This document shows, piece by piece, positions 44,421 to 57,679 of a stretch of 64,000 nt of DNA. The stretch comes from Clostridium sp. Its GTDB lineage: Bacteria > Bacillota > Clostridia > Clostridiales > Clostridiaceae. The stretch lies in NCBI RefSeq assembly GCF_022482905.1, contig NZ_JAKVOI010000001.1, forward strand, positions 2,419,958 to 2,483,957. The letters are read 5' to 3'. Positions within the stretch are counted from its first letter, which is position 1. Every line of letters begins with the position of its first letter. A program made the position numbers and the translations under genes. Below the pieces are notes generated by a model that was not told where the DNA came from, ran no database searches, and saw only the letters and a list, made by a program, of their open reading frames with translations.

Positions 44421-45779
44421 CTATTTTACCTCCTCTACATATGCTTCAAGCTTAACTGCATCCCTGGGAATAAGAGTAGGCCACAATGCGAACACTTCTG
44501 CAGCCCTGGTTCTACCTCCAAAGAAACAGGATGCCGGCGGTCCATTTAGAATAAACGGAGCAATTTCAGGAGTCAATTTATCAGCTTCTTCTTTTGCCTT
44601 TGTTTTTATGGCTATTCTAAGTACAACTTCATTGAGTTCCTGCTTTATTTCTTCTGCAAGTGGTCCATGAAGGGAATTAAGTCCAACAAACTCAATTCTC
44701 TTTTCTATGGCATCAAGTCCTTTGTTTGTAAGCCTGTCGTCAAGTATCTGTGCAGCCCTCTTTGCCTTGTCAAGTGCATCAGGCCAGCTGAAAGGCAGAT
44801 AAGCTACATTTCTGTATCCTTCAGTATATCCAACGCAAAGTTTCAATGTATCAGGTCTTTTATGACCTTTAACACCTTCAACTAAAACCCTGTCCTTTCC
44901 TATCTGTTTTAAATTTATTCCGCTAAAATCTGCAACAACATCCGGTGTCAAATATTTTTTTGGATCATGTATCTCATAGAATAACTGTTCTTCTATGGAT
45001 TCGACAGTTACAAGTCCTCCTGTATCCTTTGTCTTGGTCATTACTATCCTTCCAGGCTCACTTATCTCGGCTATAGGGTATCCCAGATCCTCCGGATGGG
45101 GAACATTTCTCCAGTCATAGTCATAATTTCCTCCAGTTGCCTGAGCTCCACACTCCGAAAGATGACCCGTCAAAATACCAGTAGCAAGAGAATCCCAATC
45201 TCCATCTTTCCAACCAAGCTCATATTCAAGCGGTGCCAGAAATAGAGCCGTATCTGTAGAACGCCCCACGATTATTATATCTGCTCCACCTTCCAGGCAC
45301 TCCACTATTGGTTCCGAACCATAGTATACGTTTGCATTTACCATATGAGGCAGAATTGTATCTATGGATTCTCCCGTATCCATATTGTTCATTGATATGC
45401 CCTGTTTCCTCAGATCGGGTATTATATCCATAACATCATCACCAAGTACATGTCCTATTTTTAAATTATGGCCCGATTCCTTGACTGCCTGTTTTGCTGC
45501 CTCAACTGCAGATTTTACATTCATTCCGCCTGCATTTGTCAAAACCTTTATTCCCTTTTCTTTAACCATTGGAAGCATTTTTTTTAGTGCCTTTATAAAA
45601 TCTCTGGCATATCCTGCTTCAGGATGACGTTCCTTCTGTCTCTGCATTATAGATAAGGTAAGCTCCGCCAAATAATCACAGGATATATAATCCACATTAT
45701 CTTTCTGAGCCATTTCAATAGGAGCATCATTCAAATCCCCCCAGAATCCCTGGGCTCCTCCAATTCTTATTGTCTTCAT
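44421..45779 (-). CDS. AtuA-like (DUF1446) protein, first copy
   Basis: 452 residues, first gene of the sigma-54 operon. It begins TIRIGGAQGFWGDLNDAPIE; further family stretches are DYISCDYLAELTLSIMQRQ, VLTNAGGMNV, NANVYYGSEPIVECLEGGAD, IIVGRSTDTALFLAPLEYEL, GILTGHLSECGAQATGGNYD, VMTKTKDTGGLVTVES and YEIHDPKKYLTPDVVADFSG. The product of 39531-40883 shares the same order of motifs. Function unknown; see the entry for that copy. The start has GAAGGTGG upstream. Confidence 0.9.
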   Translation of the reverse strand: MKTIRIGGAQGFWGDLNDAPIEMAQKDNVDYISCDYLAELTLSIMQRQKERHPEAGYARDFIKALKKMLPMVKEKGIKVLTNAGGMNVKSAVEAAKQAVKESGHNLKIGHVLGDDVMDIIPDLRKQGISMNNMDTGESIDTILPHMVNANVYYGSEPIVECLEGGADIIIVGRSTDTALFLAPLEYELGWKDGDWDSLATGILTGHLSECGAQATGGNYDYDWRNVPHPEDLGYPIAEISEPGRIVMTKTKDTGGLVTVESIEEQLFYEIHDPKKYLTPDVVADFSGINLKQIGKDRVLVEGVKGHKRPDTLKLCVGYTEGYRNVAYLPFSWPDALDKAKRAAQILDDRLTNKGLDAIEKRIEFVGLNSLHGPLAEEIKQELNEVVLRIAIKTKAKEEADKLTPEIAPFILNGPPASCFFGGRTRAAEVFALWPTLIPRDAVKLEAYVEEVK

Positions 45780-45829
45780 AAATCCACCTTCTTCATAAAA
45801 TATGTTATTTATCCAGCAATTATATAAAC

Positions 45830-45845
45830 AGCATATTCCATGCCA
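45830..45845 (-). promoter_or_regulatory. Sigma-54 (-24/-12) promoter of the AtuA-HMG-CoA reductase operon
   Basis: The minus strand reads TGGCATGGAATATGCT. Against the consensus TGGCACG-N4-TTGCW, GG and GC are kept with the exact ten-base spacing and only two positions differ. It lies 51 bp upstream of the first gene. Its -24 side overlaps the T-run of the regulator's terminator. Confidence 0.85.
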
Positions 45846-45873
45846 AAAAATAGTGCCTTCTTCAAGGCACTAT
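45844..45873 (-). terminator. Terminator of the sigma-54 activator gene
   Basis: Minus-strand stem ATAGTGCCTT / AAGGCACTAT (45864-45873 with 45850-45859), loop GAAG, followed by TTTTTT. Confidence 0.92.
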
Positions 45874-45910
45874 AAAATCAGTATTTTAGATTTTCCTGTT
45901 CCACATCCGA

Positions 45911-45946
45911 TGTATACTTTGTATACGATTATATACAAAGTATACA
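45911..45946. promoter_or_regulatory. Candidate upstream activator site (15-bp inverted repeat)
   Basis: Arms 45911-45925 and 45932-45946 are perfect reverse complements, and GTATAC occurs at 45912, 45921 and 45940. It starts just after the regulator's stop codon and is centred about 110 bp upstream of the expected start of the sigma-54 transcript, the normal place for an enhancer-binding protein. Confidence 0.75.
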
Positions 45947-45948
45947 AA

Positions 45949-47697
45949 TCATCTAGTATACACATTGGGATCAATGCCATATATCTTCAACTTACGATAA
46001 AAGGTTCTCCTGCACATTCCAAGCTTTTTCATGGCATATGTCCTATTTCCATTTGATCTCCTCAATTCATTTATTATTTCCTCCTTTTCAATGCCTGATA
46101 TAATGTGTTTCAAATTGTCATTTTTATATGCAGCACTGTTTTTACTTGGGGAGGAGCTTTTTATTTCATCCGGTAGATTCCCAACTTCTATAGTATTTCC
46201 CTGGCAAATTATAACCGAATATTCAATACAACTTTGAAGTTGTCTGACATTTCCATACCACTTGTTATTTAATAAAATTTTTATAACGTCTTTTGACAAT
46301 GTCAATCTTTTATTGTACTTATTACAATATAGCTTAAGGAAATGATTTGCGAGAATAATTATATCCTTTCCCCTTTCTCTAAGAGGAGGTATTTTTATCT
46401 TAAATGTATTCAATCTAAAATAAAGATCCTCCCTGAATTTTTCCTCTTCAACCATTAATTTTAAATCTCTGTTTGTAGCGGCTATAATTCTTACATCAAC
46501 TCTGTTGACATTATTGGAACCAATTTTTTGAATTTCACCTGATTGCAGCACCCTAAGAAGCTTTGCCTGCATAAAAAGAGGCATTTCTCCTATTTCGTCC
46601 AAAAATATAGTTCCCTTGTCAGCCATTTCAAACTTGCCCTCCTTGCCACCTTTTTGTGCACCAGTAAACGATCCCTGCGAGTATCCAAACAATTCACTTT
46701 CAAACAGGCTCTCTGGAATAGCAGAACAATTTATGTTTATAAAAGGGGTCTTCCTCTGCTTATTGGCATTCACTATGGCATTTACCACCACCTCTTTCCC
46801 AACTCCGCTTTCGCCCTCAATCAATACAGTGGCGTCTGTAGGCGCCACTATGGAGGCCAGTTTCAAACATTTCACAAATTTCCTGTCACTTCCTATTACA
46901 TTGGAGAAACTCTCCGGAAAACTATTGTGGGCTTTGATACTATCATTATAGATAATTCCTGTTAACTTCCTTACATTTTTCAATTCCCTGTTCAATATGG
47001 ATACCTCTGTAATATCTTTAAAAACAGATATTGCACCAAAAAGCTTTCCATCCATAAATATGGGATTTATATTAACTATGATTTCTTTACCTATACTTTT
47101 AACTTTAACCAAAGTGTTTATTTTAGGTTTTCCTTCCTCAAGGCTTTTCAGAATAACAGCCCCGGGCTCTATTTCCTTCACAAATTTATTCAGCACTCTA
47201 TATTTACATACCTTCAAAATTCTTGAATAAGCTTCATTAACATATATTATCTTGGAATTTTTATCAACTATTACAATCCCGTCATGAATCTGGTCTATAG
47301 CTGCCAGAAACATATATAATGCATTTTCATTTTTTACAAGTCTTACAAGTTCACAGGAAATAAATCCTACAAGCTTTCCAACCGCATCTACAACATAAAT
47401 AAAACGATATTTGTTTAGATAATCATCGGCAATAGAAATTTTATATTTAAATAAAGTATCTTTATAATTTAACACATCCACCTTTGCAGCACTAAAATTT
47501 TTATCTTCCTTTAAAACGTTGTTTAAATTGTATATATCAGTAATTCCAAGAAATTTGCCCTTACCATCAATCACGGGAAAATATCTATCATGCTTGCTTG
47601 ACAAGAAATTTCCAATATCATGGATTAAAGTATTTCTATTATAAACAAAGGGTTTCAAAATACTCACTTTTCTATTCATAATATCCTTTACCTTCAA
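45949..47697 (-). CDS. Sigma-54-dependent activator with CBS and PAS domains
   Basis: 582 residues. Two CBS-type repeats (about 1-120: VKDIMNRKVSILKP, RYFPVIDGKGKFLGITDI, FIYVVDAVGKLVGFIS), a PAS domain (about 130-235; DGIVIVDKNSKIIYVNEAY) and the AAA+ domain (about 265-490). The AAA+ domain has Walker A GESGVGKE, the sigma-54 contact loop GSFTGA (usual form GAFTGA), Walker B GTIFLDEIGEM and the R-finger region FREDLYFRLN. A Fis-type helix-turn-helix (about 545-580; NRTYAMKKLGMCRRTFYRKL) ends it. There is no phosphorylation receiver, so it should sense a small molecule directly. It is encoded just upstream of the operon on the same strand and is the obvious activator. Confidence 0.93.
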   Translation of the reverse strand: MKVKDIMNRKVSILKPFVYNRNTLIHDIGNFLSSKHDRYFPVIDGKGKFLGITDIYNLNNVLKEDKNFSAAKVDVLNYKDTLFKYKISIADDYLNKYRFIYVVDAVGKLVGFISCELVRLVKNENALYMFLAAIDQIHDGIVIVDKNSKIIYVNEAYSRILKVCKYRVLNKFVKEIEPGAVILKSLEEGKPKINTLVKVKSIGKEIIVNINPIFMDGKLFGAISVFKDITEVSILNRELKNVRKLTGIIYNDSIKAHNSFPESFSNVIGSDRKFVKCLKLASIVAPTDATVLIEGESGVGKEVVVNAIVNANKQRKTPFININCSAIPESLFESELFGYSQGSFTGAQKGGKEGKFEMADKGTIFLDEIGEMPLFMQAKLLRVLQSGEIQKIGSNNVNRVDVRIIAATNRDLKLMVEEEKFREDLYFRLNTFKIKIPPLRERGKDIIILANHFLKLYCNKYNKRLTLSKDVIKILLNNKWYGNVRQLQSCIEYSVIICQGNTIEVGNLPDEIKSSSPSKNSAAYKNDNLKHIISGIEKEEIINELRRSNGNRTYAMKKLGMCRRTFYRKLKIYGIDPNVYTR

Positions 47698-47888
47698 AGA
47701 ATCACCCCGATAATCAGTAATTAAAAATTAAAATATAATTATTCTAACTACATAATAACATCTTTACAGCAGTTTTTTAAGCAAATACTTTTTTACGTGT
47801 AAAAATTATGATTGATTAAGTGCTATTAACTGGTATAATATTATCTGTTTATAAAATTAATAAGACAACAGAATTGCGAGGATAAAAA

Positions 47889-48800
47889 ATGAACAGTGAA
47901 CTTGTATTAAAATCTAATTCCAGATCAAAAGGAATATATCTTGCAGTAATCTCTTCAATGTTGTGGGGTATATCCGGCCCGACAGCCCAATTCCTCTTCA
48001 GCTATAAGGGAATAAGCCCCGAGTGGCTGTCAGAAACAAGGCTTCTGTCAGCCAGTATAATATTGCTGATATTTCTGTATATTAAGAAAGGTAAAAAGAT
48101 ATTTGATATATGGAAATCAAAATACGGGCGTAGAAATCTCATTTTATTTGGTCTATTTGGAATGATAGGTACACAATATGGATATTTTGCAACTATTAAA
48201 TACTGTAATGCGGCTACAGCAACCATACTTCAATACTTAAATCCAGTAATAATCGTCCTTTATCTGGTAATATCCACTAAAAAACCTCCAAGTTCACGGG
48301 AATGTGCATCAATTGTACTTGCACTATTAGGCACATTCCTAATAGTAACCAAGGGCAATATCCACGCCCTCTCCATTTCAAACCTGGCATTATTCTGGGG
48401 AATACTGTCAGCTTTTGCCGCTGCATTTTATGTATTGCAGCCTCATTACATTATAAGCAAATGGGGCTGTGATATAGTACTCGGATGGGGAATGTTCATA
48501 GGTGGACTGATTTTTTCCTTTATACATCCAATCTGGAAAATTCAGGGCAGTTATACTTTCAGTACAATACTCGGAATCGGCTTTATAATTATATTCGCAA
48601 CGTTGATTGCATTTTATTGGTTTCTGGCAAGTACAAACTATATAAGCCCGTCAGAAACAAGTTTATTGTCCTGCATCGAACCTCTGTCCTCAACAATTGT
48701 TTCCATAGCATGGCTCAACATACCATTTGGAGTATTTGATATCATAGGCGGTATATGTATAATAAGTACTGTATTGATCTTATCTTCAAGAAAAAAATAA
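47889..48800 (+). CDS. EamA (DMT) family permease
   Basis: 303 residues, about ten hydrophobic segments with the two EamA repeats: YLAVISSMLWGISGPTAQFL and ALFWGILSAFAAAFYVLQP. The C-terminal motif SPSETSLLSCIEPLSSTIVS is typical. It is divergent from the sigma-54 activator (191-bp gap). Its substrate is unknown and a link to the AtuA operon is only a possibility from position. Confidence 0.87.
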   Translation: MNSELVLKSNSRSKGIYLAVISSMLWGISGPTAQFLFSYKGISPEWLSETRLLSASIILLIFLYIKKGKKIFDIWKSKYGRRNLILFGLFGMIGTQYGYFATIKYCNAATATILQYLNPVIIVLYLVISTKKPPSSRECASIVLALLGTFLIVTKGNIHALSISNLALFWGILSAFAAAFYVLQPHYIISKWGCDIVLGWGMFIGGLIFSFIHPIWKIQGSYTFSTILGIGFIIIFATLIAFYWFLASTNYISPSETSLLSCIEPLSSTIVSIAWLNIPFGVFDIIGGICIISTVLILSSRKK

Positions 48801-48832
48801 AAAGTCAGCTCCAATCAAGGTCTGACTTTTAT
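48800..48832. terminator. Terminator between the EamA gene and the rrn operon end
   Basis: AAAGTCAG (48801-48808) / CTGACTTT (48822-48829) followed by T-rich sequence, directly after the permease stop. Confidence 0.8.
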
Positions 48833-48862
48833 TTCGCATATTTATCTGGCAAAAAATAAAAA

Positions 48863-48937
48863 TGGCTCCGTGGAGAGGGCTCGAACCTCCAACCCTTCGG
48901 TTAACAGCCGAATGCTCAACCATTGAGCTACCACGGA
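48863..48937 (-). tRNA. tRNA-Asn (anticodon GTT)
   Basis: The minus strand gives a full cloverleaf: acceptor TCCGTGG / CCACGGA, anticodon arm TTCGGCTGTTAACCGAA with GTT, T-arm GGAGGTTCGAGCCCTCT-like, and an encoded CCA. It is the last gene of the rrn operon, 14 bp from 5S. Confidence 0.95.
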
Positions 48938-48950
48938 ACAATTTATTTAA

Positions 48951-49068
48951 ACCCGGCAGCAACCTACCCTGCCACAGGGCTTCCCCTGCAGTACTCTCGG
49001 CACAATGAAGCTTAACCATCCTGTTCAGAATGGGAAGGGGTGTTACCTTCACGTCATAACCACCAGAT
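48951..49068 (-). rRNA. rrf: 5S ribosomal RNA
   Basis: About 117 nt; on the minus strand it begins near TCTGGTGGTTATGACG and ends near GGTTGCTGCCGGGT, with the conserved CCATTCTGAACAGG loop. Ends are approximate to a few bases. Confidence 0.93.
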
Positions 49069-49103
49069 ATTTGACATAAATCATTATCAGCTTCATATCT
49101 CTG

Positions 49104-49193
49104 CGTCAAAGTTCTCACTGCGGTGCTCATTTACGTAAGTAAATTCCGCTCCTCCTTCAAGCTTTTCCTTGATCTATTCGCTGCTAATAATTT
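49104..49193 (-). repeat. Spacer repeat copy A (23S-5S spacer)
   Basis: About 90 bp aligned without gaps, and roughly 70 percent identical by eye, to 52207-52296 in the 16S-23S spacer. Both contain GGTGCTCA-TTAC, a small hairpin and CCGCTCCT. Confidence 0.7.
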
Positions 49194-49289
49194 ATTTACT
49201 GTAAACTCTACAGCAAATATTGAAAACATGTGTATTCCATATGGAATACTGCTCTGTTCCCTGAAAATTGCACAGTAAGATGAATGTTT

Positions 49290-54052
<4,763 letters not shown>

Positions 54053-54208
54053 TAAAAGTTTGTCTCTACTCATTACTGTTTTACTTTACTGCATCTCTGC
54101 AGCTCAAAAAATTGCTGGTTTATTTCTTCAAGTTTTCACTTGTTTCTATTCTGTTTAATTTTCAAGGATCATGTCTCTTCTTTCGCCGCCTCTTTGGACA
54201 GCTTTTAT

Positions 54209-54237
54209 AGTATATCACGTTATTTTGACTCTGTCAA
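54209..54237 (-). promoter_or_regulatory. rrn operon promoter
   Basis: Minus-strand TTGACA (54232-54237), exactly 17 bp, then TATACT (54209-54214). The start would be near 54202, about 150 nt upstream of 16S. The rest of 54053-54333 holds no gene. Confidence 0.88.
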
Positions 54238-54333
54238 TACTTTTTTAAGTAGACAAGCTATTTTCTAACACGACAACGTTATTTATACTAGCAGATTATT
54301 GTCCATATGTCAATAAGAAATTTTAAAAAATAT

Positions 54334-55179
54334 TCAATAAGTCACTATTACATGACTGAAAGCCAGGACAAGTACTACTATGCCAATAAATATTCTATAT
54401 ATGGCGAAAACTCTCATGGGCTTTCTTTTCAAAAAGCCTATAAACTTGTCAACAACTATCAATGCAACTATGAATGAAACTACAAAACCTATTACTAGGG
54501 CTATTATTTCAGGGGCGGTCATGGTTATCTTGACTTTCAAAAGCGAATATCCCGTAGCAGCTATCATTGTAGGTATTGCAAGGATAAAAGAAAATTCAGC
54601 TGCAGCTACATTTGTAAGTCCGCTTACCCATGCACCCATTATTGTAGATGCAGACCTAGACATTCCCGGCCAGAGCGATATACACTGAAAACACCCTATT
54701 TTAAAGGCCTGTTTTACATTTACATTTTCAATCTGGTTTGTCTTGTTGCCCCTCCTGTACTTGTTTTCCATGAATATCATGAGAAATCCACCGAATACAA
54801 GTGCAAAGGCAACGGTTATGGGATTGAACAGTTTTTTCTGTATCATGTCATTGAACAGAACTCCGATTACAGCTGCAGGTACAAAGGCCACAAATATATT
54901 GAACCAGAGCTTGAATCCCCATTTGCCTGGTGCAAGATTCTTAAGAGATCCCGATATCTTGTTCCAGTAAAGTACAAGTATTGCAAGTATTGCTCCAAGC
55001 TGGATTACAATCTCAAACATGTCCACATAAGCTTTTCTATAAAGTGGATATTGAAAATCAATCAGATTACCTACTATTATCATATGTCCTGTAGAAGATA
55101 TTGGCAAAAATTCAGTGATTCCTTCCACAATCCCGATTATGACTGCCTTTACCATAAGCATTAACTCTACTACACTCAC
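54334..55179 (-). CDS. uppP: Undecaprenyl-diphosphatase
   Basis: 281 residues from a GTG at 55179 that has GAGAGAGAG nine bases upstream. This start gives an N-terminus (SVVELMLMVKAVIIG) that aligns with other UppP proteins. ATGs at 55161 and 55155 are the alternatives. Marks: GIVEGITEFLPISSTGHMII with the catalytic Glu and Ser/His, CFQCISLWPGMSRSAST with the catalytic Arg, and seven or eight membrane segments. It recycles the lipid carrier for cell-wall synthesis and gives bacitracin tolerance. Confidence 0.92.
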   Translation of the reverse strand: MSVVELMLMVKAVIIGIVEGITEFLPISSTGHMIIVGNLIDFQYPLYRKAYVDMFEIVIQLGAILAILVLYWNKISGSLKNLAPGKWGFKLWFNIFVAFVPAAVIGVLFNDMIQKKLFNPITVAFALVFGGFLMIFMENKYRRGNKTNQIENVNVKQAFKIGCFQCISLWPGMSRSASTIMGAWVSGLTNVAAAEFSFILAIPTMIAATGYSLLKVKITMTAPEIIALVIGFVVSFIVALIVVDKFIGFLKRKPMRVFAIYRIFIGIVVLVLAFSHVIVTY

Positions 55180-55297
55180 TTGTTTCAACTCTCTCTCTAT
55201 AATTTTTTTAATTATAACTTTTAACAACAATTTTTATTATACTATCATAGGTGCATATTACACAATAAACATATTATTAATAAACTGTTATATAATT

Positions 55298-56161
55298 CTA
55301 TTTTCTCTGGGTAATAATATAAACTGAACATAAAATCATCAACGCCCCTATAATTTGAGCCATATATACTCTTTCCTTCAGAACAATACTTGATATGATA
55401 ATGGAGGCCGGTATTTCCAGATTTCCTATTATTGAGGTCTTGACCGCCCCTATGTATTTTATCGAGGCATACAGAAGAGTCAGCGGTATTACATCAGTTA
55501 CAACTGCAAGCAGAATTATATAAAGTATACCCTTCATGTTAATTTTATCTTCCAGCAAAAAATAAGGCGGTCTGTATATAACCAGAGTTATCAAAGAAAA
55601 TAATGTTGAATAAGCATTTATAGTCATGGAATAAATGTTCTGAAGATTTTTTTCACTGTACAAATTCATAAAGGCATAGAATACGGCGCTCAAAAGTCCG
55701 AATATTATTCCCTTGAATGTATAATCCACACTTCCATTGAATACATTCAACCCAAGAACACATCCTGCAAAGGACAAAATTACAGCCATCATCTTTTGAA
55801 ATGTAATTTTCTGGTTTCTAAAAATAATGGAATATATTAAAATCATTATTGGGTATGTAAACAGGAGTATGGTTACCATGGCAACACTTAAGTATTTGAA
55901 GGCCTCATAATAAAACAGTGTCATAAGTGTAGTGCCGAATATGCCAAGAACAGCCAGATGAAATACCTGCGTCCTTTTTATATACAGTGCCTCTCTGTTT
56001 CTTGCAAATATCAATGCAAACATTAGAATGACAGCCGCAATATATTGGACTATCAATATATCAATGGAATCAAGTCCTACCTTGTATGCAAGCTTTACAA
56101 ATATTCCGGCCGATCCGAACATGATTGCGGCCACTATAGAATAAATATATCCCCGTTTCAG
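55298..56161 (-). CDS. EamA (DMT) family permease, probable CTG start
   Basis: 287 residues if it starts at the CTG at 56161. That gives KRGYIYSIVAAIMFGSAGIFVK, the usual EamA N-terminus, and places AAGGATGTGAT at the right distance upstream. A GTG at 56134 would cut into the first membrane helix and has no ribosome binding site. An in-frame TAA directly precedes the CTG. Ten hydrophobic segments are visible; the second repeat starts at about FKGIIFGLLSAVFYAFMNLY. Substrate unknown. Divergent from murT. Confidence 0.82.
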   Translation of the reverse strand: MKRGYIYSIVAAIMFGSAGIFVKLAYKVGLDSIDILIVQYIAAVILMFALIFARNREALYIKRTQVFHLAVLGIFGTTLMTLFYYEAFKYLSVAMVTILLFTYPIMILIYSIIFRNQKITFQKMMAVILSFAGCVLGLNVFNGSVDYTFKGIIFGLLSAVFYAFMNLYSEKNLQNIYSMTINAYSTLFSLITLVIYRPPYFLLEDKINMKGILYIILLAVVTDVIPLTLLYASIKYIGAVKTSIIGNLEIPASIIISSIVLKERVYMAQIIGALMILCSVYIITQRK

Positions 56162-56310
56162 TTAAATCACATCCTTATCCTGACTAATTGTACCATATAT
56201 TTTTTATTGTTTACAAACCAACTTTTTGATGTAAAATTTGTCATATTGTATTATAATATTTAAGAGTTAAAAATAGAAGCTTCTGTTTTTAAATAAAGGT
56301 GGTGTGAAAA

Positions 56311-57660
56311 ATTAACATAAAATCTTTTTTCAGTATTATAGTTTCAAAGTTAATAATAAAACTGTCAAAATCCCTGTTCAAGGGCGGAAGTAATTTCCCC
56401 GGCAGAATTGCATTGAAACTAGATGGAAATATTTTGAAAACCCTCTGTAAAAACTACGATGTCATAGTCGTCACAGGTACAAATGGTAAAACCACCACTA
56501 CAAGCATGATATACAATATGTTAAAAGACAGTGGAAAACATGTAATAACAAATAACACCGGTGCAAATATGCTTCCGGGTATAGTTTCCTGTTTTGTAGA
56601 AAATTTTTCTTTTCAAAAATGCAGCAAAACAAATTATGCAGTCATAGAATGTGATGAAGCCAATCTCACCCTTCTGACTGACTATGTAACACCCGAAGTA
56701 ATTGCAATCACGAATCTATTCAGAGATCAGTTGGACAGGTATGGGGAAGTGTATACCACCCTGAATAAAATTTTGGACGGCATAAAGAAAGTACCTATTT
56801 CAAATTTGGTATTAAATGGGGATGAACCCCTTCTGGGCGATATGAATGTTCAAAACAGGACAGTATACTATGGCTTCAAATGCAGTTTGAATAAAAGCAA
56901 AAAAGTTGATATAAATGCAGACTCAAAATTCTGTAAAAAATGCAAACATCCATATAAATACAATTTCATAACCTACAGTCATCTGGGGGATTTCTACTGT
57001 GACAACTGCGGTTATAAAAGGCCGGATCTTGACTATGCACTTGAAGAAATCAAAAGCAAAACTCAGGATGGTTCCCTTGTATCAATAGACGGCAAGGAAT
57101 ACTATATAAATCAGCCCGGAGCATACAACATGTATAACGCACTGTGTGCCTACGCAGTTGCAAGAGTATGCAGCATACCTACCTCTTCAATTCACGTTTC
57201 ACTGGAAAACCAGAAAAGCAGTTTCGGAAGACAGGAAATTATAGAAGTGGAACAGAAAGAAGTGAAAATAATACTTGTAAAAAACCCTGCAGGCTACAAT
57301 GAGGCTATAAACAGCATTGCACTGGACAGAAGGCCCTTCAATCTCGGCGTACTTTTAAACGACAACTATGCAGATGGAAGGGACGTATCATGGATATGGG
57401 ATGTAAATTTTGAAAATCTGTCATCTCTCAATATAAACAACATATTTATTTCAGGTATACGGCTTTATGATATGGCAATACGGCTTAAGGTTGCCGGACT
57501 TGATGAAAAAAAATTCATACTGTGCATGGACTTCAGAAAACTCACCGAAGAAATAAAAAACTGCAGGGAAAACAGAATATACGTGCTTGCAACCTATACT
57601 TCAATGATCGGCTTCAGGAAATATCTCAACTCAAAGGGATACATAAAAAAGTTATGGTAA
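56311..57660 (+). CDS. murT: Lipid II isoglutaminyl synthase, MurT subunit (probable ATT start)
   Basis: 449 residues if it starts at the ATT at 56311, eight bases after AAAGGTGG. The residues before the first standard start (TTG, 56413) include FKGGSNFPGRIALKLDG, which aligns with the N-terminus of known MurT proteins, so translation must begin well before 56413. No ATG, GTG or TTG is in frame in that stretch, and a TGA closes it at 56305. Mur-ligase marks: VVTGTNGKTTTTSMI, IECDEANL, NLFRDQLDRYGE. A four-Cys zinc ribbon (CKKCKHPY and CDNCGYKRP) is typical of MurT, with NPAGYNEA and DGRDVSWIWD near the end. With GatD it amidates D-Glu of lipid II. Confidence 0.88.
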   Translation: MNIKSFFSIIVSKLIIKLSKSLFKGGSNFPGRIALKLDGNILKTLCKNYDVIVVTGTNGKTTTTSMIYNMLKDSGKHVITNNTGANMLPGIVSCFVENFSFQKCSKTNYAVIECDEANLTLLTDYVTPEVIAITNLFRDQLDRYGEVYTTLNKILDGIKKVPISNLVLNGDEPLLGDMNVQNRTVYYGFKCSLNKSKKVDINADSKFCKKCKHPYKYNFITYSHLGDFYCDNCGYKRPDLDYALEEIKSKTQDGSLVSIDGKEYYINQPGAYNMYNALCAYAVARVCSIPTSSIHVSLENQKSSFGRQEIIEVEQKEVKIILVKNPAGYNEAINSIALDRRPFNLGVLLNDNYADGRDVSWIWDVNFENLSSLNINNIFISGIRLYDMAIRLKVAGLDEKKFILCMDFRKLTEEIKNCRENRIYVLATYTSMIGFRKYLNSKGYIKKLW

Positions 57661-57679
57661 ATTAAAGAGGTGTTTTATT

